NCBI GenBank assembly: GCA_035301985.1
Contig: DATGTE010000008.1
Coordinates: forward strand, 1 to 64,000
Reading direction: 5' to 3'
Source: DASUXY01 sp035301985
Lineage (GTDB): Bacteria > Bacillota > Bacilli > Bacillales > Amphibacillaceae
Length of the DNA stretch: 64,000 bases
The notes under the pieces were generated by a model, which was given only the letters and a program-made list of their open reading frames with translations, searched no databases and was not told the DNA's origin. Of this stretch, positions 24,942 through 33,487 are shown in pieces; within the stretch, counting starts at the first letter, position 1; every line of letters begins with the position of its first letter. Both the position numbers and the translations under genes were made by a program.

Positions 24942-27119
24942 ATGGATTATATGACTCGTTCCGAAAAGCGCAAACAACGTCGGTTGTCGAACATCAAAAA
25001 AATAGGTGTTATTTTTTTGGTTCTTTTATGTTTTACAATCTTTAGCTATCTTTTTGTGCGATTAGGCGGAAAGCTTATCGTAGATGAAGAATATTTAACA
25101 CTCGATGCCACGACAACAATTGAAACAGCCGATGGTACTGTGATCGGTACATTATACGAAGAAAACCGTGTTCCTGTGTCGATTCATGAAATCCCGAAAC
25201 ATGTCCAAGATGCATTTATTGCGATTGAGGATCGACGTTTCTATGAACATAATGGGGTGGACTTCAAGTCGATTGTCCGTGCCATTTACCGGGATTTAGT
25301 TGCTGGAAGTAAGGTCGAAGGAGCCAGTACAATTACCCAACAATTATCGAAAAATTTGTTTTTAACGAGTGAAAAAACATGGGTGCGAAAAATAAAAGAA
25401 ATGATGGCCGCTCTATATATAGAACGTAATTTTTCAAAAGAAGTTATTTTAGAAACGTATTTGAACCAAATGTACTTCGGCCAAGGCGTATATGGAGTGG
25501 AAATGGCTTCACAAACATTTTTTTCTAAACCAGTGGGGGATTTAACGATTGCAGAAGGTGCCATGCTTGCTGGATTAGCAAAAGCTCCAAATGGATATTC
25601 GCCGGTCGAACATCCTGACAAGGCTTTACAACGAAGAAACGTCGTTCTAAAAGCGATGGAAGATACCGAGAAAATTTCCTCGAAAACACGGATACAAGAA
25701 CAAGAAAAAACGTTAGGACTTGAACTTCAGAAGCAAGAAACGAAACCGGGGCCATGGGTCGATAGTTATATCGATTTAGTGATGAAGGAAGCTGCCGAAA
25801 AACATAATTTATCCATCCAAGACTTGAAGCAAGGTGGTTATCGCATCGTCGTTAACATGGACCGCGATGCTCAACAGTTAGCGTATGAACAATTCCAAGA
25901 ACAAAGTTATTTCCCAGGTAATACGAATGGTGTAGAAGGTGCTCTCGTTGTAAAAGAACACCAGACAGGGAAAATCATTGCCGCCATCGGCGGACGCGAC
26001 TATCAAATAGGAGAGTTAAATCGAGTGATGGTTAATCGACAACCAGGCTCTGTATTCAAACCGCTTTCTGTCTACGGACCGGCGTTGATGACATCTTCAT
26101 ATGAACCGTATTCCGTTCTTCCTGATCAAAGGATTGAAGGAGCTGATTATCCTGTACACAATGCGGATGGTCAGTATGTAGGGATTATATCTTTATATGA
26201 AGCGATTACACAATCAAAAAATACTTCAGCCGTTTGGTTGCTAGATAAAATAGGAATTGATCATGCAAAAGAATATCTATCCAACATGGGAATAACGATC
26301 CCAGACGATGGACTGGCGATTGGATTAGGGGGATTAGAGGAGGGGGTCAGCCCGTTGCAAATGGTCGACGCCTACAGTGCTTTTGCTAATCAAGGTGTGA
26401 TCATTGATTCGTTTGCAATCAGCGAGTTATACAGTCGCGATCATAAATTATTATTTCAAGAAGAATCCAAAAAAACAAAAATATTTACCCCACAAGTAGC
26501 TTGGGATATGACAGAAATATTGTTAAGTACCGTTCAAATTGGCACTGCACAAGCAGGAGAATATGCGAATGATCTAGCAGGTAAAACAGGAACGACGGAA
26601 CACCCTTTTTCAAAGGGAAATAATAAAGATGCTTGGTTTGTCGGTTATACCCCCGAATATGTAACGGCTGTTTGGATGGGGTATGATGAGTCAGATGAAG
26701 ATCATTACTTAACGGGGGGAAGCGAATATCCAACTCGACTCACGAAAGATTTGCTGACGAAATGGAATGAGCGAAAATCGTTAGTGAGTGAGTTTTCGAA
26801 GCCAGAGGGCGTAGAAGAATTACCCCCGCCGATCGAATTACCTACTATATCTAATGTGAATGCAGAAGTAGTATTTGGCGGTTGGTCATTCATAAAAGGG
26901 AAGTTATCTTGGACAGGATCCGCGGATGAGCGGGTGATCTATCGTATTTATAAAACCGATGGAGGGATCGGAGAACGAGTAGGGGAAGTAGTTGGTGAAA
27001 CGGACTTTATCGTCGATAACATATCCTTATCACAAGCGCATGCCTATTACATCGTTCCATACGATCCGTTGACAAAATTGGAAGGTAAACCATCAGAATA
27101 TGTAAAATTTTCCATGTAA
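24942..27119 (+). CDS. pbpF: Class A penicillin-binding protein (PBP1F-like)
   Basis: A 725-residue bifunctional peptidoglycan synthase. The N-terminal anchor is about residues 21-42. The glycosyltransferase domain has catalytic E96 in EDRRFYEH and GASTITQQLSKN. The transpeptidase domain has SVFK at 370-373, SKN in TQSKNTSAVW and KTGT at 548-551. A C-terminal fibronectin-like segment follows (about 640-720). AGGTTC sites and TTGGAGG lie seven bases before the ATG. No terminator is seen before hemE. Confidence 0.93.
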   Translation: MDYMTRSEKRKQRRLSNIKKIGVIFLVLLCFTIFSYLFVRLGGKLIVDEEYLTLDATTTIETADGTVIGTLYEENRVPVSIHEIPKHVQDAFIAIEDRRFYEHNGVDFKSIVRAIYRDLVAGSKVEGASTITQQLSKNLFLTSEKTWVRKIKEMMAALYIERNFSKEVILETYLNQMYFGQGVYGVEMASQTFFSKPVGDLTIAEGAMLAGLAKAPNGYSPVEHPDKALQRRNVVLKAMEDTEKISSKTRIQEQEKTLGLELQKQETKPGPWVDSYIDLVMKEAAEKHNLSIQDLKQGGYRIVVNMDRDAQQLAYEQFQEQSYFPGNTNGVEGALVVKEHQTGKIIAAIGGRDYQIGELNRVMVNRQPGSVFKPLSVYGPALMTSSYEPYSVLPDQRIEGADYPVHNADGQYVGIISLYEAITQSKNTSAVWLLDKIGIDHAKEYLSNMGITIPDDGLAIGLGGLEEGVSPLQMVDAYSAFANQGVIIDSFAISELYSRDHKLLFQEESKKTKIFTPQVAWDMTEILLSTVQIGTAQAGEYANDLAGKTGTTEHPFSKGNNKDAWFVGYTPEYVTAVWMGYDESDEDHYLTGGSEYPTRLTKDLLTKWNERKSLVSEFSKPEGVEELPPPIELPTISNVNAEVVFGGWSFIKGKLSWTGSADERVIYRIYKTDGGIGERVGEVVGETDFIVDNISLSQAHAYYIVPYDPLTKLEGKPSEYVKFSM

Positions 27120-27234
27120 ATAAGACAAATTCATGACAAAATGAGCAATTCCCTATACACGTATGATTGATGTAGTTATAGTTAATAATTAGGAAAAGAT
27201 ATCATAATTGATGATACACAAAAGGGTGAATGGT

Positions 27235-28269
27235 ATGTCAAAAAAAATAAATGATACGATACTCAAAGCATACAAAGGGGAACAGACGAATTATACACCT
27301 GCCTGGTTTATGCGACAAGCGGGTCGCTCCCAGCGTGAGTACTTGAAAATAAAAGAAAAATATTCGTTGTTCGAAATTACGCATCGACCAGAGTTAGCTG
27401 CATATGTAACAAGGTTACCCGTCGAGCAATATGATGTTGATGCAGCTATTTTGTATAAGGATATTATGACTCCACTACCAGGAATGGGTGTGAATGTTGA
27501 AATTAAGCCGGGGGTTGGTCCCGTATTAGATCACCCAATCCGCACGATTCAAGATGTCGAAGGACTTGCTCCACTCGAGCCCGAAGAAGATATTCCATAT
27601 ATATTGGAAACGATTCGTTTACTAACAGAAGAACAATTAGAAGTACCTCTTATCGGCTTTAGCGGTGCTCCATTTACATTAGCGAGCTATATGATTGAAG
27701 GGGGCCCTTCGAAAAATTACAGCAAGACAAAGGCATTGATGTATAGTGATTCTGAAGTTTGGTTTGCATTAATGGGTAAATTGAAAGATATGATTGTGAC
27801 ATATGTTCGAGCTCAGGTCAAAGCAGGAGTAAAAGCTATACAAATATTTGATTCGTGGGTAGGCGCTTTAAGTGCTCCAGATTATCGTCACTATATCAAA
27901 CCCGTGATGAAAGAAATCTTTGAAGAGCTCCGGAAAGAAAATGTTCCACTTATATTGTTCGGAGTTGGTGCTCAACACTTACTGCTAGAGTGGAATGATT
28001 TACCGGTCGATGTAATCGGCTTAGATTGGCGTACATCGATTGCTGAAGCCCGTCAAATGGGGGTAACAAAAGTGTTGCAAGGAAATTTAGATCCGACCAT
28101 TTTATTAACGGATTGGGACACAATCGAAAAACGGACGAAACCGATTTTAGATGAGGGAATGAAAGATGGGAAACATGTCTTTAATTTAGGACATGGCGTT
28201 ACTCCAGATATTACTCAAGAAACGCTGAAGAAATTTACACACTTCATCCATACATATACACAGCGTTAG
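27235..28269 (+). CDS. hemE: Uroporphyrinogen decarboxylase
   Basis: A 344-residue heme-synthesis enzyme converting uroporphyrinogen III to coproporphyrinogen III. PAWFMRQAGRSQREY is the N-terminal signature, GFSGAPFTLASYMIEGG and QIFDSWVGALS form the active site. I prefer ATG 27235 with AAAGGGTG upstream over ATG 27208. First gene of hemEHY, with 33 bases to hemH. Confidence 0.97.
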   Translation: MSKKINDTILKAYKGEQTNYTPAWFMRQAGRSQREYLKIKEKYSLFEITHRPELAAYVTRLPVEQYDVDAAILYKDIMTPLPGMGVNVEIKPGVGPVLDHPIRTIQDVEGLAPLEPEEDIPYILETIRLLTEEQLEVPLIGFSGAPFTLASYMIEGGPSKNYSKTKALMYSDSEVWFALMGKLKDMIVTYVRAQVKAGVKAIQIFDSWVGALSAPDYRHYIKPVMKEIFEELRKENVPLILFGVGAQHLLLEWNDLPVDVIGLDWRTSIAEARQMGVTKVLQGNLDPTILLTDWDTIEKRTKPILDEGMKDGKHVFNLGHGVTPDITQETLKKFTHFIHTYTQR

Positions 28270-28302
28270 GTCGAACCAATAACTTAAAAGGGAGTGCACA
28301 AC

Positions 28303-29238
28303 ATGGAACGACAAAAAATGGGTCTACTTGTAATGGCCTATGGTACACCTTATAAAGAAGAGGATATTGAACGATATTACACACATATTCGACACGGAAG
28401 AAAACCGTCTAAGGAAGCTCTACAAGATTTAACAGACCGATATAAGGCGATCGGCGGAATTTCCCCGCTAGCAAGAATTACGAAAGATCAAGCACAAGCT
28501 TTAGAATCAAAGCTGAATGACATGCAAGATGATTATGAATTTAGCATGTATATCGGTTTGAAACATATTGAGCCATTCATTGAAGATGCGGTTGAGCAAA
28601 TGGCTAAAGATGGAATCACCGAAGCCGTATCGATCGTCCTTGCCCCACATTACTCTACATTTAGTGTGAAATCATATAATGGACGAGCACAGGAAGAGGC
28701 CAAACGACACGGAATTAAACTGACATCGGTTGAGAGTTGGTATAATGCACCAGGATTTATCCAATATTGGGCAGAGCAAATTACAAAAACATACGAGCAA
28801 ATGACAGAAGAAGAAAGAGAAAAAGCTGTTCTCATCGTTTCTGCTCATAGTTTACCAGAAAAGATTTTACAAGATGGAGATCCATATACGAAGCAATTGG
28901 AAGAAACAGCTAAGCTTATATCGGAACAAACGGGGATTACAGATTATGAAATCGGTTGGCAAAGTGAGGGAAACACTCCAGATCCATGGATCGGTCCTGA
29001 TGTCCAAGATTTAACAAGAGATTTATATGAACAGAAAGGATATACAACCTTTGTGTATGCACCTGTTGGCTTCGTATCCGATCACTTAGAAGTATTATAT
29101 GACAATGATTATGAATGCAAAGTCGTTTGCGATGAGATTGGTGCAAGTTATTACCGACCGAATATGCCCAATACCCATCCGCTATTTATTCAAACGTTGG
29201 CAGATGTTGTTTTTAAGAAAGTTCAGCGTGATGCATAA
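28303..29238 (+). CDS. hemH: Coproporphyrin III ferrochelatase
   Basis: A 311-residue enzyme inserting iron into coproporphyrin III in Gram-positive bacteria (also called CpfC). LLVMAYGTPYKEEDIERYYTHIRHG at the start, SAHSLPEK with the metal-binding histidine and a late SDHLEVLYD motif are visible. GGGAG lies nine bases before ATG 28303. Its stop overlaps the first base of hemY. Confidence 0.96.
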   Translation: MERQKMGLLVMAYGTPYKEEDIERYYTHIRHGRKPSKEALQDLTDRYKAIGGISPLARITKDQAQALESKLNDMQDDYEFSMYIGLKHIEPFIEDAVEQMAKDGITEAVSIVLAPHYSTFSVKSYNGRAQEEAKRHGIKLTSVESWYNAPGFIQYWAEQITKTYEQMTEEEREKAVLIVSAHSLPEKILQDGDPYTKQLEETAKLISEQTGITDYEIGWQSEGNTPDPWIGPDVQDLTRDLYEQKGYTTFVYAPVGFVSDHLEVLYDNDYECKVVCDEIGASYYRPNMPNTHPLFIQTLADVVFKKVQRDA

Positions 29239-30638
29239 TGGAACGTACAAATATCGTCATCGTTGGTGGTGGAATTACGGGGTTAACAACCGCATACTAT
29301 TTACAACAACGAATAAACGAACAACATTTACCCTACGATGTGAAATTGATTGAAGCGAGCAATCGTCTTGGTGGGAAAATTCACACCGTGAAAAAAGATG
29401 GTTTTACGATTGAACGAGGCGCAGATTCGTTTTTAGCGCGGAAAAAGCCTGCTGTTGATCTTGTCAAACATTTAGGGATGAGCGATGAATTGGTCCGGAA
29501 TGACACGGGTCAATCGTATGTTCTCGTTGACAAAAAATTACACAAAATTCCCCAAGGGTCATTTATGGGGGTGCCGACGCGTGTTGGACCATTTTTGTTT
29601 TCTAGTTTGATTTCCCCCCTAGGTAAATTACGAGCAGGTCTTGATTATGTCATACCTAAAGGCAAACCGAAAGAAGATCAGTCGCTCGGTGGCTTTTTCA
29701 GACGTCGTTTTGGAAACGAATTAGTCGAAAACTTACTCGAACCTTTGTTATCTGGTATATACTCCGGCGATGTTGACCAAATGAGTTTGATGGCTACATT
29801 CCCTAATTTTTATGAATTAGAACAAAAATACGGTAGCTTAATTAAAGGCTTAAAACAAACCATGCCGGAAAAAAGACGTGGAACAGGTAGACGTCCCGGC
29901 CAATTCTTCTCGTTTAAAAATGGTTTTGAGTCGTTAGTCGATCAATTGTATAAACAACTCGATGAAGATGTCGTTGATTTCAATACGTCTGTTGATCATA
30001 TTGAGAAAAAGGAACACGGTTACCATATCTTACTTAGCAACGGGAAAGTGTATAAAGCCGCTGTCGTTGTGATGGCGACACCTCATCGTACGTTACCAAA
30101 AATCTTTAGTCAATATGACTTCTTTAAAACATTAAACGAGATGCCCGTAACGTCGGTAGCGAATGTCGCGTTAGCCTTCGATGAATCAGCGATTAAAAAA
30201 GATATGGATGGAACGGGTTTTGTCGTGTCAAGAAATAGTGATTTTCGAATTACTGCTTGCACATGGACACATCGGAAGTGGCCATTGACAACACCTGAAG
30301 GAAAGATATTGTTACGCGCATACGTCGGTAAGCCAACGGATCAAGAAATCGTTAACTTGTCCGATGAAGAAATAACAGACATCGTTTTACAAGATTTGAA
30401 TAAAATTATGGAAATTTCCGGACAACCTCAATTCACTGTTGTGACGCGTTGGAAGCGGATGATGCCTCAATATACTGTCGGTCACCAGAAGCGGATTGCA
30501 ACTGTACAAAAAGGTGTACATGAGCATTTACCTGGTGTGTTTTTAGCGGGAAGCTCCTATGAAGGCGTTGGGGTTCCTGACTGTATCGGTCAAAGTGAAC
30601 AAGTGGTAGAAGATGTTTTCAATTTTTTACAACGATAA
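29238..30638 (+). CDS. hemY: Coproporphyrinogen III oxidase, FAD-dependent (HemY/CgoX)
   Basis: A 466-residue flavoprotein. The N-terminal IVGGGITGLTTAYYL binds FAD, RLGGKIHTVKKDGFTIERGAD is typical, and GSSYEGVGVPDCIGQ near the C-terminus closes the FAD site. In Bacillaceae it oxidises coproporphyrinogen III to coproporphyrin III before HemH acts. Its ATG shares a base with the hemH stop codon. Confidence 0.95.
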   Translation: MERTNIVIVGGGITGLTTAYYLQQRINEQHLPYDVKLIEASNRLGGKIHTVKKDGFTIERGADSFLARKKPAVDLVKHLGMSDELVRNDTGQSYVLVDKKLHKIPQGSFMGVPTRVGPFLFSSLISPLGKLRAGLDYVIPKGKPKEDQSLGGFFRRRFGNELVENLLEPLLSGIYSGDVDQMSLMATFPNFYELEQKYGSLIKGLKQTMPEKRRGTGRRPGQFFSFKNGFESLVDQLYKQLDEDVVDFNTSVDHIEKKEHGYHILLSNGKVYKAAVVVMATPHRTLPKIFSQYDFFKTLNEMPVTSVANVALAFDESAIKKDMDGTGFVVSRNSDFRITACTWTHRKWPLTTPEGKILLRAYVGKPTDQEIVNLSDEEITDIVLQDLNKIMEISGQPQFTVVTRWKRMMPQYTVGHQKRIATVQKGVHEHLPGVFLAGSSYEGVGVPDCIGQSEQVVEDVFNFLQR

Positions 30639-30648
30639 GATTAGAATC

Positions 30649-30692
30649 AAGTGTCCCATAAACCTACTAAAGGTGAATGGGACACTTTTTAT
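30649..30692 (+). terminator. Terminator of hemEHY
   Basis: AAGTGTCCCAT and ATGGGACACTT form an 11-bp stem with a 17-base loop, followed by TTTATT. Confidence 0.85.
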
Positions 30693-30716
30693 TAGGAAGT
30701 TTCATTGACCAACTGC

Positions 30717-30842
30717 CTACGCATAACTTTTCTCCAGCTCATCAACAAGTGAGCTAACATAGGCAACAGCACTTCGAGTCGCATCTGTTGTAGACATGTC
30801 GATGCCAGCTTTTTAGATTAAATCACGTGGTTTCATCGTTTT
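30717..30842 (-). pseudogene. Remnant of an M3-family oligoendopeptidase (PepF-like) C-terminus
   Basis: The minus strand encodes MKPRDLI, an in-frame TAA at 30813-30815, then KAGIDMSTTDATRSAV and AYVSSLVDELEKSYA before a TAG. This closely resembles the C-terminal end of oligoendopeptidase F-type M3 peptidases. Nothing upstream encodes the zinc motif HEXXH or the rest of the roughly 600-residue enzyme. It is therefore a decayed fragment. From 30843 to 30936 I see no other feature. Confidence 0.65.
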
Positions 30843-30936
30843 TCTTGTGCGTTCTTAGATGAATCTATGTTATAAAATGTAAAATTCATTCCATAATCGA
30901 TGTATGTCTGATCGTTTAATATTCTAGTAAAGTTCA

Positions 30937-30965
30937 TAAAAAAAGCAGCCATATTTCATAGCTGC
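30937..30965 (-). terminator. Terminator downstream of yhfH
   Basis: On the minus strand GCAGC and GCTGC, extended by TATG/TATG wobble pairs, form a hairpin followed by a seven-base T-run, 75 bases past the yhfH stop. Confidence 0.75.
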
Positions 30966-31039
30966 ATGTTAAAATTGAGGGTATGTTATAGTACAGTACA
31001 TTTAATAAATGAAATGGAGAATTATTTCTTTAATCATCC

Positions 31040-31168
31040 TTATCGGGCCGGATGATCGCATTCGTCACATATATTTCCATAGCAATCAGCTTTTTCATGA
31101 ATGTCATGGCCACATATATGACATTTCTTTTTCGGTAAATTGCGGAAAAATTCGATGACGTTAACCAT
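31040..31168 (-). CDS. yhfH: YhfH-like small zinc-ribbon protein
   Basis: A 42-residue protein starting VNVIEFFRNLPKKKCH, with two cysteine pairs, CHIC and CDEC, likely to bind one zinc. AAAGGGGG lies eight bases before ATG 31168, and a terminator lies downstream. B. subtilis YhfH is a similar tiny protein divergent from yhfI, exactly the layout here. The role is unknown. Confidence 0.85.
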   Translation of the reverse strand: MVNVIEFFRNLPKKKCHICGHDIHEKADCYGNICDECDHPAR

Positions 31169-31263
31169 TGGTTTCCCCCTTTGAGTTGTTACTCATATTG
31201 TACTATAACAGTATCCCGCTTGTCAATACTGTGTTACAACAAATTTATACAGAGGTGATTGAA

Positions 31264-31992
31264 TTGAAACTTACGATTATTGGGTGTTGGGGAGGTTATC
31301 CTGCCCCCGGAGAAGCAACATCCGCTTACTTACTAGAAAAAGATCATTACAAGCTATTAATTGATATTGGGAGTGGGGCGGTCTCTCGTTTGCAAAAGTA
31401 TACGACGATTCAAGAGATCGATGCGGTTATTTTATCGCATTATCATCATGATCATGTGGCGGATCTTGGAGTGCTCCAATATGCGAAGTTGATTGATTCT
31501 TATATTACAGGAGAAACAAATAAACTTCCTATTTACGGGCATGCTGAAGATGAGCAAGCTTTTCGCTTATTAACACATGACTGTACTGAAGGTATCGCTT
31601 ATCATGGGCACGAAAATGTGGAAATCGGTCCATTTTCAATTACTTTTTTACAAACAAAACACCCCGTACCTTGTTACGGGATGCGATTGACGGATGGTGA
31701 GCAAACAATCGTTTATACAGCTGATACGAGTTACCAAGATGATTGGATTTCTTTTAGTTCCAAAGCAGATGTGTTGATCACAGATTGTAATTTTTATGGA
31801 CATCAAGATGGAACAGATGCTGGTCATATGAACAGTCGAGAGGGTGCGCTTATTGCAGAAAAAGCAGGTGTAAAAGAACTCATCTTGAGCCATCTCCCAC
31901 AATACGGAAGTCAGAAACAGTTAGTAGAGGAGGCTAAAGAAGTTTATCAAGGAACAGTCCATTTAGCAAAGGAAGGTTTCATTTGGACATGA
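31264..31992 (+). CDS. yhfI: Metallo-beta-lactamase fold hydrolase (YhfI-like)
   Basis: A 242-residue protein starting KLTIIGCWGGYPAPGEATSAYLLE. The metal motif HYHHDHVADLG (about residues 59-69) and HLPQYGS are present, with a DTSYQDDW aspartate ligand region. Resembles RNase Z/ phosphodiesterase-type MBL proteins, substrate unknown. The start is TTG 31264 after GAGGTGA. The reading frame stays open upstream to 31168 but that part overlaps the yhfH start and lacks a ribosome site. Confidence 0.88.
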   Translation: MKLTIIGCWGGYPAPGEATSAYLLEKDHYKLLIDIGSGAVSRLQKYTTIQEIDAVILSHYHHDHVADLGVLQYAKLIDSYITGETNKLPIYGHAEDEQAFRLLTHDCTEGIAYHGHENVEIGPFSITFLQTKHPVPCYGMRLTDGEQTIVYTADTSYQDDWISFSSKADVLITDCNFYGHQDGTDAGHMNSREGALIAEKAGVKELILSHLPQYGSQKQLVEEAKEVYQGTVHLAKEGFIWT

Positions 31993-32098
31993 TTTTTCGT
32001 TCATTCTGTGAACCTCATCTAGATGTTTCTTTTGCTTGCCCTATCTATTTCTATTAAAATAGATATAGGTGTATGGAGCATGCTAAGGAGGAAAAGTC

Positions 32099-33094
32099 AT
32101 GAAGTTTATAGATAATGAGGGAGTTACCGACCCGAGCATTAATTTAGCCATTGAAGAGTACGTCTTACAAAAATTTGGTGAAAAAGATACATATTTATTA
32201 TTTTATATTAATGAACCTTCAATTATCATTGGCAGAAATCAAAATACAGTAGAAGAAATTAATACCGATTATGTAGATCAACATGGAATCAAGGTTGTTC
32301 GTCGTTTATCCGGTGGTGGAGCAGTCTACCATGATTTAGGCAATTTGAACTTTAGCTTTATTACAAAAGACGATGGAGATAGTTTTCATAATTTTGCTAA
32401 GTTCACTAAACCGGTCGTTGAAGCATTAAACAGCGTCGGCGTTCCGGCTGAACTGGAAGGACGAAATGATCTCGTCGTCAACGGCCGTAAAATTTCCGGA
32501 AATGCGATGTTTTCCACAAAAGGACGAATGTTTAGCCATGGTACTTTAATGTTTGATTCAGAGATCGAACACGTTGTTTCAGCCTTAAATGTAAGTCAAG
32601 AAAAAATTGAATCAAAGGGAATTAAGTCGATTCGTAGTCGTGTAGCAAATATCGCTGAATTTTTAGAAGAAAAAATGACGATGGACCAGTTTAAGAAAAT
32701 GATTCTTCGACACGTTTTCGATGTCGATGATGTCAAAGACGTACCACGTTATAAGTTGACCGAAGAAGACTGGGAGAACATTCATCATATCTCGAAGGAA
32801 CGGTATCAAAAATGGGATTGGAACTTTGGGAAATCGCCTTCTTTTAACGTTAAAGCCTCTCATAAATTCGACTCAGGTCTTGTTGACGTTCGATTAGACG
32901 TTAAACGTGGGATCATTGAAAACTGTAAAATCTATGGTGATTTTTTTGGTATGGGCGATGTTGAGACCATTGAGAAGCAGTTAACCGGCGTGCGTCATGA
33001 GCGTCAATCGATTGAAGAAGCATTACGAGATCTCGATATCTCTCATTACTTAGGGAAAATTACGAAGGAACAATTTATTCAACTGATTTATTAA
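32099..33094 (+). CDS. lplJ: Lipoate-protein ligase
   Basis: A 331-residue enzyme attaching free lipoate to E2 and H proteins. The N-terminal catalytic domain contains IIIGRNQNTVEEIN, RRLSGGGAVYHDLGNLNFSF and the lysine in NGRKISGNAM. The C-terminal accessory domain begins at about residue 245. AAGGAGG lies eight bases before the ATG. Gene order yhfI-lplJ-lcfB is that of B. subtilis yhfI-J-L. Confidence 0.95.
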   Translation: MKFIDNEGVTDPSINLAIEEYVLQKFGEKDTYLLFYINEPSIIIGRNQNTVEEINTDYVDQHGIKVVRRLSGGGAVYHDLGNLNFSFITKDDGDSFHNFAKFTKPVVEALNSVGVPAELEGRNDLVVNGRKISGNAMFSTKGRMFSHGTLMFDSEIEHVVSALNVSQEKIESKGIKSIRSRVANIAEFLEEKMTMDQFKKMILRHVFDVDDVKDVPRYKLTEEDWENIHHISKERYQKWDWNFGKSPSFNVKASHKFDSGLVDVRLDVKRGIIENCKIYGDFFGMGDVETIEKQLTGVRHERQSIEEALRDLDISHYLGKITKEQFIQLIY

Positions 33095-33105
33095 TCTGTA
33101 TGATA

Positions 33106-33152
33106 GAACCCTACATCGCAAAAAGAATGTAATCGTTCGCGGTGTAGGGTTC
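33106..33152 (+). terminator. Probable terminator of lplJ
   Basis: GAACCCTACATCGC and GCGGTGTAGGGTTC make a 14-bp stem (one wobble). The T-tract is poor (GTTATTT), so efficiency is uncertain. Confidence 0.65.
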
Positions 33153-33396
33153 GTTATTTAAGAGATTGCTGCTGTTTGAACAGGTCATGCATCGATTGAA
33201 AAAGGGAAGAGGGAGCAAATCAAATTTGTAGAGGATAGGATGTGCATTTTTTCCTCTTGTTCGTGTCTCGAAAATATTGTTGTTAGGGCGACTTGATCAT
33301 AAGCGGGTACAATCTTTTCAAATCCATACGTCGTTCTTTTTTTATCGACAAATTTGTTTTTTTGTGGGGTTAGTCGACTTTTTTTGTGTTTTTTCC

Positions 33397-33425
33397 TTGA
33401 AAAATGATTGTCAGTCTTTTATAAT
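33397..33425 (+). promoter_or_regulatory. Sigma-A promoter of lcfB
   Basis: TTGAAA, 17 bases and a perfect TATAAT, ending 62 bases before the lcfB start. The predicted start of transcription is near 33432, just before the FadR-type operator. Confidence 0.8.
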
Positions 33426-33446
33426 AATTATGATTAATTTTATAAG

Positions 33447-33464
33447 TGAATGAGTATTCATTCA
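33447..33464 (+). promoter_or_regulatory. FadR operator upstream of lcfB
   Basis: TGAATGAGTATTCATTCA is an 18-base near-palindrome that matches the Bacillus FadR (YsiA) consensus TGAATGAMTANTMNTTMA closely. Placed downstream of the promoter, it would allow repression relieved by long-chain acyl-CoA. B. subtilis lcfB belongs to the FadR regulon. Confidence 0.85.
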
Positions 33465-33487
33465 ATATAGTGAGAGGGGGATTGTAC

